The notes under the pieces were generated by a model. It ran no database searches, was not told where the DNA came from, and worked only from the letters and a program-made list of their open reading frames with translations. Of a stretch of 64,000 nucleotides of DNA, positions 1 to 8,163 are shown piece after piece; within the stretch, counting starts at the first letter, position 1, and the number at the start of each line of letters is the position of its first letter. Origin of the DNA: Enemella dayhoffiae. GTDB taxonomy: Bacteria; Actinomycetota; Actinomycetes; Propionibacteriales; Propionibacteriaceae. The stretch lies in the NCBI RefSeq assembly GCF_002250625.1, contig NZ_NMVQ01000002.1, positions 1 to 64,000 of the forward strand. The letters are read 5' to 3'. Made by a program: the position numbers and the translations under genes.

Positions 1-120
1 TCCCCGCGCTTCAGGACAGCCGTCGAACCCCCGCGGCGACTCTGCGGAGGGAAGACGGGCGACGCGGGGTTCTCCTTGGTGTCCTTCCAGAGCGGGGGCG
101 CGTCGCCAGACGCTCGGCGG
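1..120. repeat. Dispersed repeat, copy A
   Basis: This stretch shares ordered blocks with 11228-11360: an element beginning CCCCG..CTTC, then GTCGAA followed by a C-rich stretch, then GACGCGGGGTT(T)CTCC, then TTCCAGA(A/G)CGGGGG. A shorter piece with the GTCGAAACCCTCGCGAGG block recurs at 56845-56880. No protein is recognisable in it. It may be a non-autonomous dispersed repeat; homology was judged by eye only. Confidence 0.4.
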
Positions 121-123
121 CGG

Positions 124-157
124 GTACGCCGCCTCGCGCGCGACGCGCCCAATCCCC
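124..157. repeat. Left arm of a 34-bp inverted repeat
   Basis: Its reverse complement matches 502-535 at 33 of 34 positions by eye. A second, shorter copy of the CCTCGCGCGCGACGCGCCC core follows at about 165-186. The two arms enclose the zinc-ribbon gene at 213-449. Confidence 0.75.
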
Positions 158-212
158 GGGCGCCTCGCGCGCGACGCGCCCGCGACCCTCACCCCTCGAT
201 AGGCTGGGGATC

Positions 213-449
213 ATGCTGATCTGGGGAACCAAGGGATATCTGGACATCATCTGCACGCTGATGTACGCGTGCCGCCGCTGCGGGAACCAGCCGCTCACCT
301 TGCTCAAGCACGGGTCGAAGTTCACCCTCTTCTTCATCCCACTGTTCCCGGTCTCCACCCGATGGTCGCTGGTCTGCAACTTCTGCCGCGAGGAATACCC
401 GATCACCGCCGAGGAGGCGAAGCAGCACCAGGAGGTCGCCGCCTCCTGA
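213..449 (+). CDS. Small zinc-ribbon protein
   Basis: The 78-residue product starts MLIWGTKGY, a start I associate with actinobacterial zinc-ribbon proteins (zinc_ribbon_15-like). Two cysteine pairs are visible, C20-x2-C23 and C55-x2-C58, which would form one zinc site. A hydrophobic, Phe/Pro-rich stretch lies between them at about residues 37-48. No enzyme motif is present, so the role is unknown. The gene stands alone between inverted-repeat arms at 124-157 and 502-535, facing away from the upstream repeats and toward the convergent qcr operon. No strong ribosome-binding site is seen ahead of the ATG. The 1-212 region upstream holds only repeats. Confidence 0.75.
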   Translation: MLIWGTKGYLDIICTLMYACRRCGNQPLTLLKHGSKFTLFFIPLFPVSTRWSLVCNFCREEYPITAEEAKQHQEVAAS

Positions 450-501
450 TCCACCGCCGCCGCGTGTCGCACCTCGCGCGCGAGGCGGCGTACCCGCCGC
501 A

Positions 502-535
502 GGGGATTGGGCGTGTCGCGCGCGAGGCGGCGTAC
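502..535. repeat. Right arm of the 34-bp inverted repeat
   Basis: Inverted partner of 124-157, with one mismatch. A partial copy (CTCGCGCGCGAGGCGGCGTAC) lies just upstream at about 474-492. The arm ends seven bases before the terminator hairpin of the qcr operon. Confidence 0.75.
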
Positions 536-541
536 AAAAGG

Positions 542-573
542 AAGGGCCTCGGACCGAGCGGTCCGAGGCCCTT
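542..573 (-). terminator. Terminator hairpin after qcrB
   Basis: Two perfectly complementary 15-nt arms (542-556 and 559-573) are separated by AG. The hairpin sits 12 bp past the qcrB stop codon and is GC-rich without a clear T tract, as is common in actinobacteria. It would also stop transcription coming from the zinc-ribbon gene. Confidence 0.8.
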
Positions 574-584
574 GTGGCCAGTGA

Positions 585-2336
585 TCACTGCTGGCCGCTG
601 AGCTCCTTGCGGTCACTGTGCCCAACCGCGTTCGAGCCGTGGGAGTCGTCGTGACCGTGGTCGTCGCCGTGGCCCTCGTGCAGGGTGTGCTGGACGGCCT
701 CGTCGTATTCCTCGCGGGTCGGCTTGGGCAAGTTGTCGCGGAAGAACCAACGCTGCATGGTGGCGCGCAGCTTGCTGGCACCGCCCTTGACGCGTACGCC
801 GGACTCGTCGGTGGTCGCGCCCGGCTCGATCGGCATCACGTCGTTGCGATAGGTGAGGGTGTACGCCTCATCACGCGACAGCGGCACGTGGCCCTCGGAG
901 TAGCCACCGTCCAGGGAACGCTCCATCTGACCGGACTCCGAGCCGTGCAGCACCCGCTCCTGCTTCTGCCGCTGCATGCCCAGGCAGATCCGCTTGGTGG
1001 CGATGAAGACCAGCACCGGCACCAGGAACACCGCAACCCGCAGGAAGTAGGTGACCGCGTTCAGCGACAGGTTGAACTTGATCGCCAGGATGTCGTTGCC
1101 ACCGCCGAGCAGGAACATCAGATAACAGGAGATGGCCGCCGCACCGAGTGCGGTGCGGGTGGCGTTCTGATACGGGAACTCCAGGATGTGGTGCTCGCGC
1201 TCGTCCTTGGTGATCCACCGCTCGATGAACGGATAGAGCGCCATGGAGGTGAACAGCAGCCCGAGCAGGCCGGCGCCGGGCAGGAAGACGTTCCACGACC
1301 AGGTGGTGCCGGCGATGTGCCACTCCCAGGCCGGCATGATCCGCACCGCGCCCTCGGCCGGGCCCATGTACCAGTCCGGCTGCGAACCGGCGGTCACCTC
1401 GGCCGGATTGTACGGGCCGTACTGCCAGACCGGGTTGATCTGGAAGAACGCCCCCATCAGCACCAGCATGCCGGAGACGATGAAGAAGAAGCCGCCCGCC
1501 TTGGCCATGTAGACCGGGAACAGGGGATAGCCGACGACGTTGGTCTCCTTGCGGCCCGGGCCGGGATACTGGGTGTGCTTGTGATACACGACCAGCGCCA
1601 TGTGGGCGGCGATCAGGCCGAGCAGCAGGCCGGGGATCAGCAGGATGTGCGCCATGTACAGCCGCGGGATGATCAGGCTGCCCGGATATTCCCCGCCGAA
1701 CACGAAGAACTCGGCCCAGGTGCCGATGATCGGCACCGAGCGGATCATCCCGTCGGCGAACCGCAGGCCGGTGCCCGACAGCAGATCGTCCGGCAGCGAA
1801 TAGCCGGCGAACCCCTCGACCATGCCCATCGACAGCAGGCCGACGCCGAGCAGCCAGTTCAGCTCGCGCGGCTTGCGGAAGGCGCCGGTGAAGAACACCC
1901 GCAGCGAGTGGGCGAACATCGCGCCGATGAACAACATCGCCGCCCAGTGGTGGATCTGCCGGATCAGCAGGCCGCCGCGGATGTCGAACGACAGCGCGAG
2001 CGATGAGGCGTACGCCTCGGACATCGCCACGCCCTTGAGCAGCTGATAGGACCCCTCGTATTCGATCTCGTTCATCGACGGCTTGAACCAGATCGTCAGG
2101 AACACACCGGTCAGCAGCAGGATGATGAACGAATACAGCGCGATCTCACCGAGCAGGAACGACCAGTGGTCGGGGAACACCTTGCGCAGGTTCTTCTTGC
2201 CCATGGCGGCCAGGCCGAGCCGGTCGTCGGCCCAGCCGGCAGCGCCGGCGAGCGGCTGCAGGGGGTGCTTCTTGTCGGGGGACTTCGCCTGGGTGGCGTC
2301 GGTCGCGGTCTCGGAGACCTTTGCGGGCTTTGCCAT
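585..2336 (-). CDS. qcrB: Cytochrome bc1 complex cytochrome b subunit
   Basis: This 583-residue membrane protein is the quinol-oxidising cytochrome b subunit of the actinobacterial bcc complex (complex III, joined to the aa3 oxidase in a supercomplex). It carries the long N-terminal cytochrome b domain with paired heme-ligand histidines (HHWAAMLF region near residue 130 and AHILLIPG/AHMALVV about 100 residues on) and the C-terminal extension typical of actinobacterial QcrB. The last 35 residues are strikingly rich in histidine (HEGHGDDHGHDDSHG), as if able to bind metal. It is the last gene of ctaE-qcrC-qcrA-qcrB, 6 bp after the qcrA stop, and is followed by a strong hairpin. The ATG at 2336 has only a weak ribosome-binding site, suggesting translational coupling to qcrA. 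Confidence 0.96.
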   Translation of the reverse strand: MAKPAKVSETATDATQAKSPDKKHPLQPLAGAAGWADDRLGLAAMGKKNLRKVFPDHWSFLLGEIALYSFIILLLTGVFLTIWFKPSMNEIEYEGSYQLLKGVAMSEAYASSLALSFDIRGGLLIRQIHHWAAMLFIGAMFAHSLRVFFTGAFRKPRELNWLLGVGLLSMGMVEGFAGYSLPDDLLSGTGLRFADGMIRSVPIIGTWAEFFVFGGEYPGSLIIPRLYMAHILLIPGLLLGLIAAHMALVVYHKHTQYPGPGRKETNVVGYPLFPVYMAKAGGFFFIVSGMLVLMGAFFQINPVWQYGPYNPAEVTAGSQPDWYMGPAEGAVRIMPAWEWHIAGTTWSWNVFLPGAGLLGLLFTSMALYPFIERWITKDEREHHILEFPYQNATRTALGAAAISCYLMFLLGGGNDILAIKFNLSLNAVTYFLRVAVFLVPVLVFIATKRICLGMQRQKQERVLHGSESGQMERSLDGGYSEGHVPLSRDEAYTLTYRNDVMPIEPGATTDESGVRVKGGASKLRATMQRWFFRDNLPKPTREEYDEAVQHTLHEGHGDDHGHDDSHGSNAVGHSDRKELSGQQ

Positions 2337-2342
2337 CAGTGA

Positions 2343-3518
2343 TCACTCACCCTCGTCGTCGGGGAACCAGTCGCGCTCGGGATAGCTCGGCCCGACCGGT
2401 GCGGTGAAGTCCTGCGTGGCCACCAGATAGCCCTCGTTGTCCACGGTGATCTTCAGCTGCGGCAGGGCACGTGCGGCGGGCCCGAAGACCACCTTACCGC
2501 CGTCGCCCAGGTCGAAGGTCGACTGGTGGCACGGGCACAGCAGGTGGTGGGTCTGCTGCTCCCACAGCGAGATCGGGCAGCCCACGTGCGTGCAGATCTT
2601 CGAGTACGCCATGATCCCGGCCACGTGCCAGTCCTTGCGACGCTCGGGGATCTTGATCGAGTTCGGGTCCATCCGGACGATGATGATCGCGGACTTGGCC
2701 TTCTCGGTCTGGAATTCCGGGCCGTGCAGCTTCTCCAGGTTGGCCGGCTCGGCGTTCACCAGCTGGCCGATCTGCATGGCCGAGGCCTTGATCGGCTGCC
2801 AGGTGACGTCGTTCACCAGCCGGACCGGCTTGGCCGCGGAGGCCTCGTGCCACAGCGTACGCTCGATGGTCCGCTTGCGGGTGGACGGCAGCGGCCACGG
2901 ACCCAGGTCGGCCAGGGTGACCAGCGGGGCCAGAGCGGTCAGGCCGATGGCGCCCAGCAGCGAGCGGCCGATCACCGCGCGGCGGGACAGACCCGACTCC
3001 GCGATGCCCTTGTCCACCTCGGCCATCGTGGCCCTGCGGTCCGCGTCGCTGGAGCTGGCGACGTGCCGCTCCTCGGTGATCTCGTGATCGCCCATGATCT
3101 CGCGCGCCCACTGCACCGCGCCGATACCGATCAGCAGCACCGCCAGACCCAGGGTCAGACCGAGGCCGACGTGCTGGGCGTTGGCGTGGATGAAACCGAA
3201 CTCGATGGAGTACTTGCGCAGTCCGGGCCAGAAATAGATGACGATGAACGCCAGCGCCAGCAGGGGAGCGGCCGCGAAGCAGGCCACGATCTGCCGGGTG
3301 GCGCGGGCCGCGGCCGCGTCGTCCACGTCGGTGTACCGCTCGACGTGCTCCTCGAGGCCCGGGTCGTCGATCATCTGATACTCGACGACACCGTTCTCGT
3401 CCGGCTCGGGCCGGGTCGCCACGGCCGAGCCGTGCGCGCCGTGGCTGTCGGGGCCGTCGTGCTCACCGTGACCGGTCCCGCGCTCGGGGAGGTTGGATCC
3501 ACTCTTCTCGCTGCTCAC
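2343..3518 (-). CDS. qcrA: Rieske iron-sulfur subunit of cytochrome bcc complex
   Basis: The 391-residue product carries the Rieske 2Fe-2S motif near its C terminus: CTHVGC at 309-314 and CPCH at 328-331, whose two Cys and two His ligate the cluster. As in other actinobacterial QcrA proteins, a long N-terminal part with about three membrane segments precedes the Rieske domain. It passes electrons from quinol to the diheme subunit QcrC. The start overlaps the qcrC stop by 4 bp, giving translational coupling. The first 45 residues are charged and rich in His, Gly and Asp, and are predicted to be cytoplasmic. Confidence 0.96.
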   Translation of the reverse strand: MSSEKSGSNLPERGTGHGEHDGPDSHGAHGSAVATRPEPDENGVVEYQMIDDPGLEEHVERYTDVDDAAAARATRQIVACFAAAPLLALAFIVIYFWPGLRKYSIEFGFIHANAQHVGLGLTLGLAVLLIGIGAVQWAREIMGDHEITEERHVASSSDADRRATMAEVDKGIAESGLSRRAVIGRSLLGAIGLTALAPLVTLADLGPWPLPSTRKRTIERTLWHEASAAKPVRLVNDVTWQPIKASAMQIGQLVNAEPANLEKLHGPEFQTEKAKSAIIIVRMDPNSIKIPERRKDWHVAGIMAYSKICTHVGCPISLWEQQTHHLLCPCHQSTFDLGDGGKVVFGPAARALPQLKITVDNEGYLVATQDFTAPVGPSYPERDWFPDDEGE

Positions 3519-4318
3519 TTGGCGCGTGCTCCCTTCGAAGCGATCCAGACGGCGAAGGCGACCAGTCCGCCGATCCCGGCGATCCAGGCCCAGAAGCCCT
3601 CGGCCACCGGGCCCAGGCCGCCGAAGTTCATGCCGCCGTGGTTGGGCTGCTCGTGCAACTCGTTCAGATACCCGATGATCGCGCGCACGTCCTCATCGGG
3701 CAGCGCCTCCGTGGAGAACACGGGCATCTGCTGGGGGCCGGTGCGCAACGCCTCGTAGATGTGCTTGTTGTCCACGCCCTCCAGGGTGGGGGCGTACTTG
3801 CCGTTGGGCAGCGCACCACCCAGGCCGGCGTAGTTGTGGCAGGCCGAGCAGTTGGTGCGGAACAGCTCGCCACCCTTGGCGATCTCCTCCTCGCTCAGCC
3901 CACTCGGGCTGTACTGCTCGGGGCGCGGGATGGGCGGGCCCTCACCGAGCTGGGCGACGAAGGCGGCCAGCTTGGCGGTCTCCTCCGGGGTGTAGCTGTT
4001 CGGCTTGCGCGGCGCCTGGGCGCCCGGGTGGGCCATCGGCATCCGGCCGGTGCTGACCTGGAAGTCGACGGCCGCGGCGCCGACGCCGACCAGCGACGGG
4101 CCCTGCGATCCGCCCTCTCCCTGGAGTCCGTGGCAGGAGGCGCAGCCGACCGCGAAGAGCTGCTGACCCTCCTTGACCTGCTGGGTCATGGCGGTGTCCG
4201 CGCTGGACTTCCCGGCCGGAGCGAATCCCGCGTACACGACACCCATCAGGAAGAGTGCCAACACGAGGAGCAGCGGCCGTGCTGCGCGGTGCCGTCGCCT
4301 GGCTGACAGGAATCTCAC
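3515..4318 (-). CDS. qcrC: Diheme cytochrome c subunit of cytochrome bcc complex
   Basis: Two CxxCH heme-binding motifs (CASCH and CSACH) mark two cytochrome c domains. An N-terminal signal anchor and a C-terminal membrane helix hold the protein in the membrane, as is usual for actinobacterial QcrC, which replaces a soluble cytochrome c. I place the start at the GTG at 4318 (VRFLSARRRHR), because a GAAGGGA ribosome-binding site lies about 9 nt upstream and the N terminus then matches the family. An ATG at 4375 overlaps the ctaE stop as ATGA and would add 19 residues, but has no visible ribosome-binding site. Confidence 0.93.
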   Translation of the reverse strand: MRFLSARRRHRAARPLLLVLALFLMGVVYAGFAPAGKSSADTAMTQQVKEGQQLFAVGCASCHGLQGEGGSQGPSLVGVGAAAVDFQVSTGRMPMAHPGAQAPRKPNSYTPEETAKLAAFVAQLGEGPPIPRPEQYSPSGLSEEEIAKGGELFRTNCSACHNYAGLGGALPNGKYAPTLEGVDNKHIYEALRTGPQQMPVFSTEALPDEDVRAIIGYLNELHEQPNHGGMNFGGLGPVAEGFWAWIAGIGGLVAFAVWIASKGARAK

Positions 4319-4371
4319 GGGGGACGTCCCTTCGGGTTGGGGTTGGCTGGTGCCGTCGATTCGGGGGGTGG

Positions 4372-5055
4372 TCATTTCAGGAAGTAGATGACCGAGAACA
4401 GGATGATCCACACCACGTCGACGAAGTGCCAGTAGTAGGAGATGGCGACGGCCGAGACCGCCTGCTCGTGGGTGAACCGCCGCGCCACGTAGGTCCGGCC
4501 CAGCACGAAGATGAACGCGATCAGACCGCCGGTCACGTGCAGGCCGTGGAAGCCGGTGGCCAGATAGAACAGCGACCCATACACATCCGACTGCAGGGTG
4601 AGGCCCTCATGCCACAGCGAGGCGTACTCGAACACCTGGCCGCCGATGAAGATCGAGCCGAGGATGAACGTGACGATGTACCAGAACCGCATCTTCTTCA
4701 CGTTGCCGTGCTCGGCGGCGAAGACGCCGATCTGGCAGGTGACCGAGGAGAGCACCAGGATGATCGTGTTGGCCAGCGCGAACGGGACGTTCAGCATCGA
4801 CGTGCCCTGATGCCACAGCGTCCCCGCCGGGTCGCCGGCGGTCGAGTGGTTGGTCACCGAGCGGATCGTGAAGTAGGCCGCGAACAGGGCGGCGAAGAAC
4901 ATCAGCTCCGAGGCGAGCCAGATCATCGTGCCCACCGCGACCATGTCCGGCCGACCCTTGACCCCGCTCAGCCGGGAACGGGCGATCGGGTGCACGGCAC
5001 CGGTCGGAAGTTCCACGGAACCGGGCCGGGGGGTCGTCTCGGAAGAAGTAGCCAC
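4372..5055 (-). CDS. ctaE: Cytochrome c oxidase subunit III
   Basis: This 227-residue, five-helix membrane protein matches heme-copper oxidase subunit III, with the conserved [14 protein letters not shown] and FHGLHVTGG segments. It is part of the aa3 terminal oxidase and, as is common in actinobacteria, is the first gene of the qcrCAB operon rather than lying with ctaC/ctaD. Translation starts at GTG 5055. An AATAAT hexamer lies 6 nt upstream of the GTG and no ribosome-binding site is evident, so the message may be leaderless. Confidence 0.95.
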   Translation of the reverse strand: MATSSETTPRPGSVELPTGAVHPIARSRLSGVKGRPDMVAVGTMIWLASELMFFAALFAAYFTIRSVTNHSTAGDPAGTLWHQGTSMLNVPFALANTIILVLSSVTCQIGVFAAEHGNVKKMRFWYIVTFILGSIFIGGQVFEYASLWHEGLTLQSDVYGSLFYLATGFHGLHVTGGLIAFIFVLGRTYVARRFTHEQAVSAVAISYYWHFVDVVWIILFSVIYFLK

Positions 5056-5279
5056 AGGAGCATTATTGCTCTAGTTGCCGCGACAGTCATCCCGGGCGCC
5101 GGGATCGGACGGGATGCAACCGTTTTGTTGTAAGGCGCGCGCGGTGCGGTGTGGCCAAGGTCACTTCGGTACGCCGCAGCGGCGGCGGATCGGGCGCCCG
5201 GGCGGTGCGCCGGATCCGGTCGCGGCTGGCGCGGGGGTCGGACGCCGATATGATCGCCCGTGGTCGGTCTTTCGGACCC

Positions 5280-5336
5280 GAATCTCCCGACCGGCCCCGA
5301 ATCTCCCAACCGGCCCCGTATCTCTCAACCCGCGCA
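5280..5336. repeat. Three tandem 19-bp repeats
   Basis: Units at 5280-5298, 5299-5317 and 5318-5336. The first two differ at one position (GAATCTCCC[G/A]ACCGGCCCC); the third is more diverged. The array ends 11 bp before the ATG of the receiver-like gene and fills the expected promoter/leader position in the 292-bp divergent gap from ctaE. The rest of that gap shows no clear feature. Confidence 0.7.
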
Positions 5337-5347
5337 GTGAGGAACAG

Positions 5348-5806
5348 ATGAGCGCAGAATCGCCGCAGGCACCGTCGCAGGACCACTCGTCGCGCGAGGA
5401 GTCGCGATCGGCGACCGTGCTGGTCTATTCCGATGACCGCACCGTTCGTCAGGCCATCCGGCTCGCCCTCGGTGCCGAGGTGGCCAGCGACCTGCCGGTC
5501 CGCGTGGTCGAGGTGGCCACCCCGCGTGCGGTGGTGCAGACCATGGACAACGGCGGGATCGATCTCGCCCTGCTCGACGGTGAGGCGGTCCCCGCCGGCG
5601 GCCTGGGAATCTGCCGGCAGTTGAAGGACGAGATCCCGCACTGCCCGCCGGTGCTGGTCGTGGTGGGCCGGATGGACGACGCCTGGTTGGCGACCTGGTC
5701 GCGCGCGGACGCCGTGGTGGCTCACCCGATCGACCCGCGCCGGTTGGCCGCCGAGGTCGCCGGGTTGCTCCGCCAGCGCCAGTCCGGTACGCCGGCCCGC
5801 GCCTGA
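5348..5806 (+). CDS. Degenerate receiver-domain protein
   Basis: The 152-residue product has a single CheY-like domain after a 20-residue acidic tail. The acidic pair (D29, D30 in VYSDD) and a candidate phospho-acceptor (D77 in LALLD) are present. The conserved Thr/Ser after strand 4 is a Gly (VVVGRMD), and the conserved Lys is a His (AHPIDP, H126). It may therefore be a non-phosphorylated or altered receiver used for protein contacts. No output domain is present. The ATG at 5348 has a GAGGAACAG ribosome-binding site. It reads into trpD 15 bp downstream, so the two are probably co-transcribed; the partner is unknown. Confidence 0.75.
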   Translation: MSAESPQAPSQDHSSREESRSATVLVYSDDRTVRQAIRLALGAEVASDLPVRVVEVATPRAVVQTMDNGGIDLALLDGEAVPAGGLGICRQLKDEIPHCPPVLVVVGRMDDAWLATWSRADAVVAHPIDPRRLAAEVAGLLRQRQSGTPARA

Positions 5807-5821
5807 GTCTCGGGACGGATC

Positions 5822-6868
5822 GTGGCTCATCGTTGGCAGGACCTGCTCAGCGCGCTGGTCGCCGGTCAGGACCTGACCGCCGACCAGACCGGCTGGGCGA
5901 TGGACGAGGTGCTCAGCGGCGCCGCCAGTGACGTGCACCTGGCCGCCTTCGCCGTCGCCCTGCGTGCCAAGGGGGAGACCGTCGCCGAACTGGCCGGGAT
6001 GGCCGATCAGATGCTGGCGAAGGCCCGCCCGATCAGCCTGGAGGCCGACGCCGTCGACATCGTCGGCACCGGTGGGGACCGGGCAAACACGGTGAACGTG
6101 TCCACCATGTCGGCAGTCACCGCCGCCGCGGCCGGTGCCACGGTGGCCAAGCACGGCAACCGGGCCGCCTCCTCGGCCTGCGGCACCGCCGACGTGCTGG
6201 AGGAGCTCGGGGTGGTGCTCGACCTGCCGGCCGAGAAGCAGCAGCAGGTGATGGACGCCGCCGGCATCGTCTTCCTGTTCGCCTCGCATTATCACGCCTC
6301 GCTGCGGCACGCCGCGGGTGTTCGCGCCGGGCTCGGGATCGCGACCACCTTCAACCTGCTGGGCCCGCTGTCCAACCCGGCCCGGCCCCGGGCCCAGGCC
6401 ATCGGCATTGCCGACGCTCGTTCCGCCGGGCTGATCGCCGGGGTGCTCGCCGCCCGCGGCGTGCGCGGGCTGGTCTTCCACGGCGACGACGGGCTGGATG
6501 AGCTGACCACGACCACAGACTCCCGGGTCTGGTTGGTCAACCACGGTCGGGTCGTGGAGACCCGGCTCGATCCGACCGAGTTGGGCATCGCACGGGCCCG
6601 GGTCCAGGACCTGGTCGGCGGTGATCGGGTGCTGAACGCCCGGATCGCCCGCGACACCTTCGCCGGCGCCGGGGGACCGGTGCGCGACATCGTCACCCTG
6701 AACACCGCGGCCGCGCTGCTGGCACACGCGGGCCCGGATCTGGATCGCCCGCTGACCGAGCAGCTCAACGAGAAGGTCGAGCTGGCCCGGCAGACCCTGG
6801 ACAGCGGGGCCGCCGCGGCCAAGCTGGAGCAGTGGGTGCAGGCGACCCGCACCGCGGCCGGCCGCTGA
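5822..6868 (+). CDS. trpD: Anthranilate phosphoribosyltransferase
   Basis: TrpD transfers phosphoribose from PRPP to anthranilate in tryptophan synthesis. The 348-residue protein shows the family motifs: GTGGD at residues 82-86 (PRPP phosphate loop), NVSTMSA just after, and KHGNR at 110-114 (anthranilate site). Length is normal. The GTG start at 5822 is preceded by a weak purine stretch (GGGACGGAT). No other trp genes lie nearby, so the pathway is dispersed; a trpD standing alone near the qcr operon is also the mycobacterial arrangement. Confidence 0.95.
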   Translation: MAHRWQDLLSALVAGQDLTADQTGWAMDEVLSGAASDVHLAAFAVALRAKGETVAELAGMADQMLAKARPISLEADAVDIVGTGGDRANTVNVSTMSAVTAAAAGATVAKHGNRAASSACGTADVLEELGVVLDLPAEKQQQVMDAAGIVFLFASHYHASLRHAAGVRAGLGIATTFNLLGPLSNPARPRAQAIGIADARSAGLIAGVLAARGVRGLVFHGDDGLDELTTTTDSRVWLVNHGRVVETRLDPTELGIARARVQDLVGGDRVLNARIARDTFAGAGGPVRDIVTLNTAAALLAHAGPDLDRPLTEQLNEKVELARQTLDSGAAAAKLEQWVQATRTAAGR

Positions 6869-6881
6869 CGGTGTACCCCCC

Positions 6882-7544
6882 TCAGCCGGAACCGAACCAG
6901 GCCACCGCGACCAACTGTCCCATCAGCAGCGGCGGGCCGTAGGGAAACAGTCCACGCCGCCCGAGTGCGGCGCGGGCCAGCCCGAACAGTGCGCCGGCCA
7001 GGGTGCCCAGCAGCACACTCCAGAACAGCACCCCCCAGCCGGCGGCGGCGGCGCAGGCGCCGAGCACCGGGGCCAGCCGGACGTCCCCGAAGCCGATCCC
7101 GCCGACCACCCGCCAGACCAACCACCAGAACGCCAGGCAGGCCAGCGCCCCGAGCAGCAGCCGCAGCCCGCTCCGCCAACCGGCCAGCCCGGTCACCGCC
7201 AGCCCACCCAGCGCGGTCACCAGCCACAACGGCCGGGTCAGCCACAGCGGCAGCCAGGTGGTCGCGGCGTCGATGCAGATCAGCAGGCTGCCCAACCCGA
7301 GCAGTCCGAGCCACACCGGCCACACCGTCGCGGGCAGCCGCAGGGTGACCAGGGCCGTGGCGGCGGTGGTGCAGACCCCGACCGCGGCAGCGAACCCCCC
7401 GGTGGCGAGCCGGGCGTACTCGGGGCGTTCCGTGGCGGGGACGTCGGTCGGCTCGGGGACGCGGCGCAGCAGGGGGATGGTGAGCAGGGCCGTGGCCAGC
7501 CCCAGCAGCAGCGACAGCGCGAGTGGCACCCACACGCCCGTCAC
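6882..7544 (-). CDS. A24-family prepilin peptidase-like protein
   Basis: The 220-residue protein has about six or seven membrane helices and the two aspartates of type IV prepilin (A24) peptidases: D93 in the ICIDAATTWLPLWLT segment and D153 in GIGFGDVRLA. The cytoplasmic N-methylation domain of large PilD proteins is absent, so it is the short peptidase type. No pilin, Flp or secretion genes are visible nearby, so the substrate is unknown. GTG 7544 is 1 bp past the stop of the upstream gene. A TAGAGT hexamer at 7543-7548 lies 7 nt before a second GTG at 7535, which may be the start of a leaderless transcript. Confidence 0.8.
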   Translation of the reverse strand: MTGVWVPLALSLLLGLATALLTIPLLRRVPEPTDVPATERPEYARLATGGFAAAVGVCTTAATALVTLRLPATVWPVWLGLLGLGSLLICIDAATTWLPLWLTRPLWLVTALGGLAVTGLAGWRSGLRLLLGALACLAFWWLVWRVVGGIGFGDVRLAPVLGACAAAAGWGVLFWSVLLGTLAGALFGLARAALGRRGLFPYGPPLLMGQLVAVAWFGSG

Positions 7545-7545
7545 T

Positions 7546-8001
7546 CTAGGCCGCCACCGGCTCGGCCAACCGGAAACTGATCCCCTGGGCGTACGCCGCC
7601 GCGGCCACGGCCAACTCGACCCGCAGACTCACCTCACCCGTCTCGCCCGTGAGCAGGGTCTGCACCAGCAGCCGATCCCCGCCGAGCAGTTCCGCCAGTT
7701 GCCCGGTGCCGAACCCGGCCGCGCGCAACCGTTGGCACAACGTGGCGGCCCGCCGGGCGGGGACCGGCAGGTGCAACGCTTCCGGCACGGCGCGCAGCTC
7801 GATCGCGATCAGTCGGCGGGCATAGACCCGGGTCAGCTTCCGCACCCCGTCGCCGGCCACCAGCCGCGCCAACAGCCGCGGCGGTACGCCAGCGAACAGT
7901 GCCAGTTCCCGGGGGCGCAGTCCGGTCTCGGCGATCAGCCGCCGCGCGTGCATCCGGAACGGTCGCGCGTCGACCCAGTCCCAACGATCGGTGGTGTCCA
8001 T
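7546..8001 (-). CDS. Putative helix-turn-helix protein of unknown role
   Basis: The 151-residue product has two similar segments, GLRPRELALFAGVPPRLLAR and GFGTGQLAELLGGDRLLVQT, each with the spacing of a helix-turn-helix, so it may bind DNA. No ligand or catalytic domain is visible and I recognise no named family. The ATG at 8001 follows a strong GAGGGGGAA ribosome-binding site, which rules out the longer open frame upstream. It abuts the A24 peptidase gene, and the two probably form one transcript separated from the upstream sunset-domain gene by the hairpin at 8115-8150. Confidence 0.7.
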   Translation of the reverse strand: MDTTDRWDWVDARPFRMHARRLIAETGLRPRELALFAGVPPRLLARLVAGDGVRKLTRVYARRLIAIELRAVPEALHLPVPARRAATLCQRLRAAGFGTGQLAELLGGDRLLVQTLLTGETGEVSLRVELAVAAAAYAQGISFRLAEPVAA

Positions 8002-8114
8002 GGTTCCCCCTCGATGACCTGCTATCAGTAACAGGCCGATCAGGGCGGGGTGATGTGACCGTGGGTGGGCGAACCGGTGTTGTCCGTTCGCCGCGGGTGT
8101 TGTCCGGGAACGAC

Positions 8115-8150
8115 AGGAGGCGGGCACCCCGTCCGGGGTACCCGCCTCCT
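8115..8150 (-). terminator. Terminator hairpin after the sunset-domain gene
   Basis: An AGGAGGCGGG..ACCCCG stem pairs with CGGGGT..CCCGCCTCCT across a two-base loop with one internal mismatch. It lies 14 bp past the stop of the gene ending at 8164 and would end that transcript. Confidence 0.75.
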
Positions 8151-8163
8151 GGCGGTGCTGGGT

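Noticed and set aside
11-781. Long minus-strand open frame over the start of the window
   Set aside because: Runs across repeats, the zinc-ribbon gene and qcrB's end in a low-complexity, Arg/Thr/Ser-rich translation with no family match; a GC-bias shadow.
618-2006. 462-residue plus-strand open frame opposite qcrB
   Set aside because: Antisense shadow of a clear cytochrome b gene; the translation is Gln/Arg/His-rich and has no domains. Similar long antisense frames (e.g. 12003-13112, 45490-47571, 51083-53905, 59434-61365) were rejected for the same reason.
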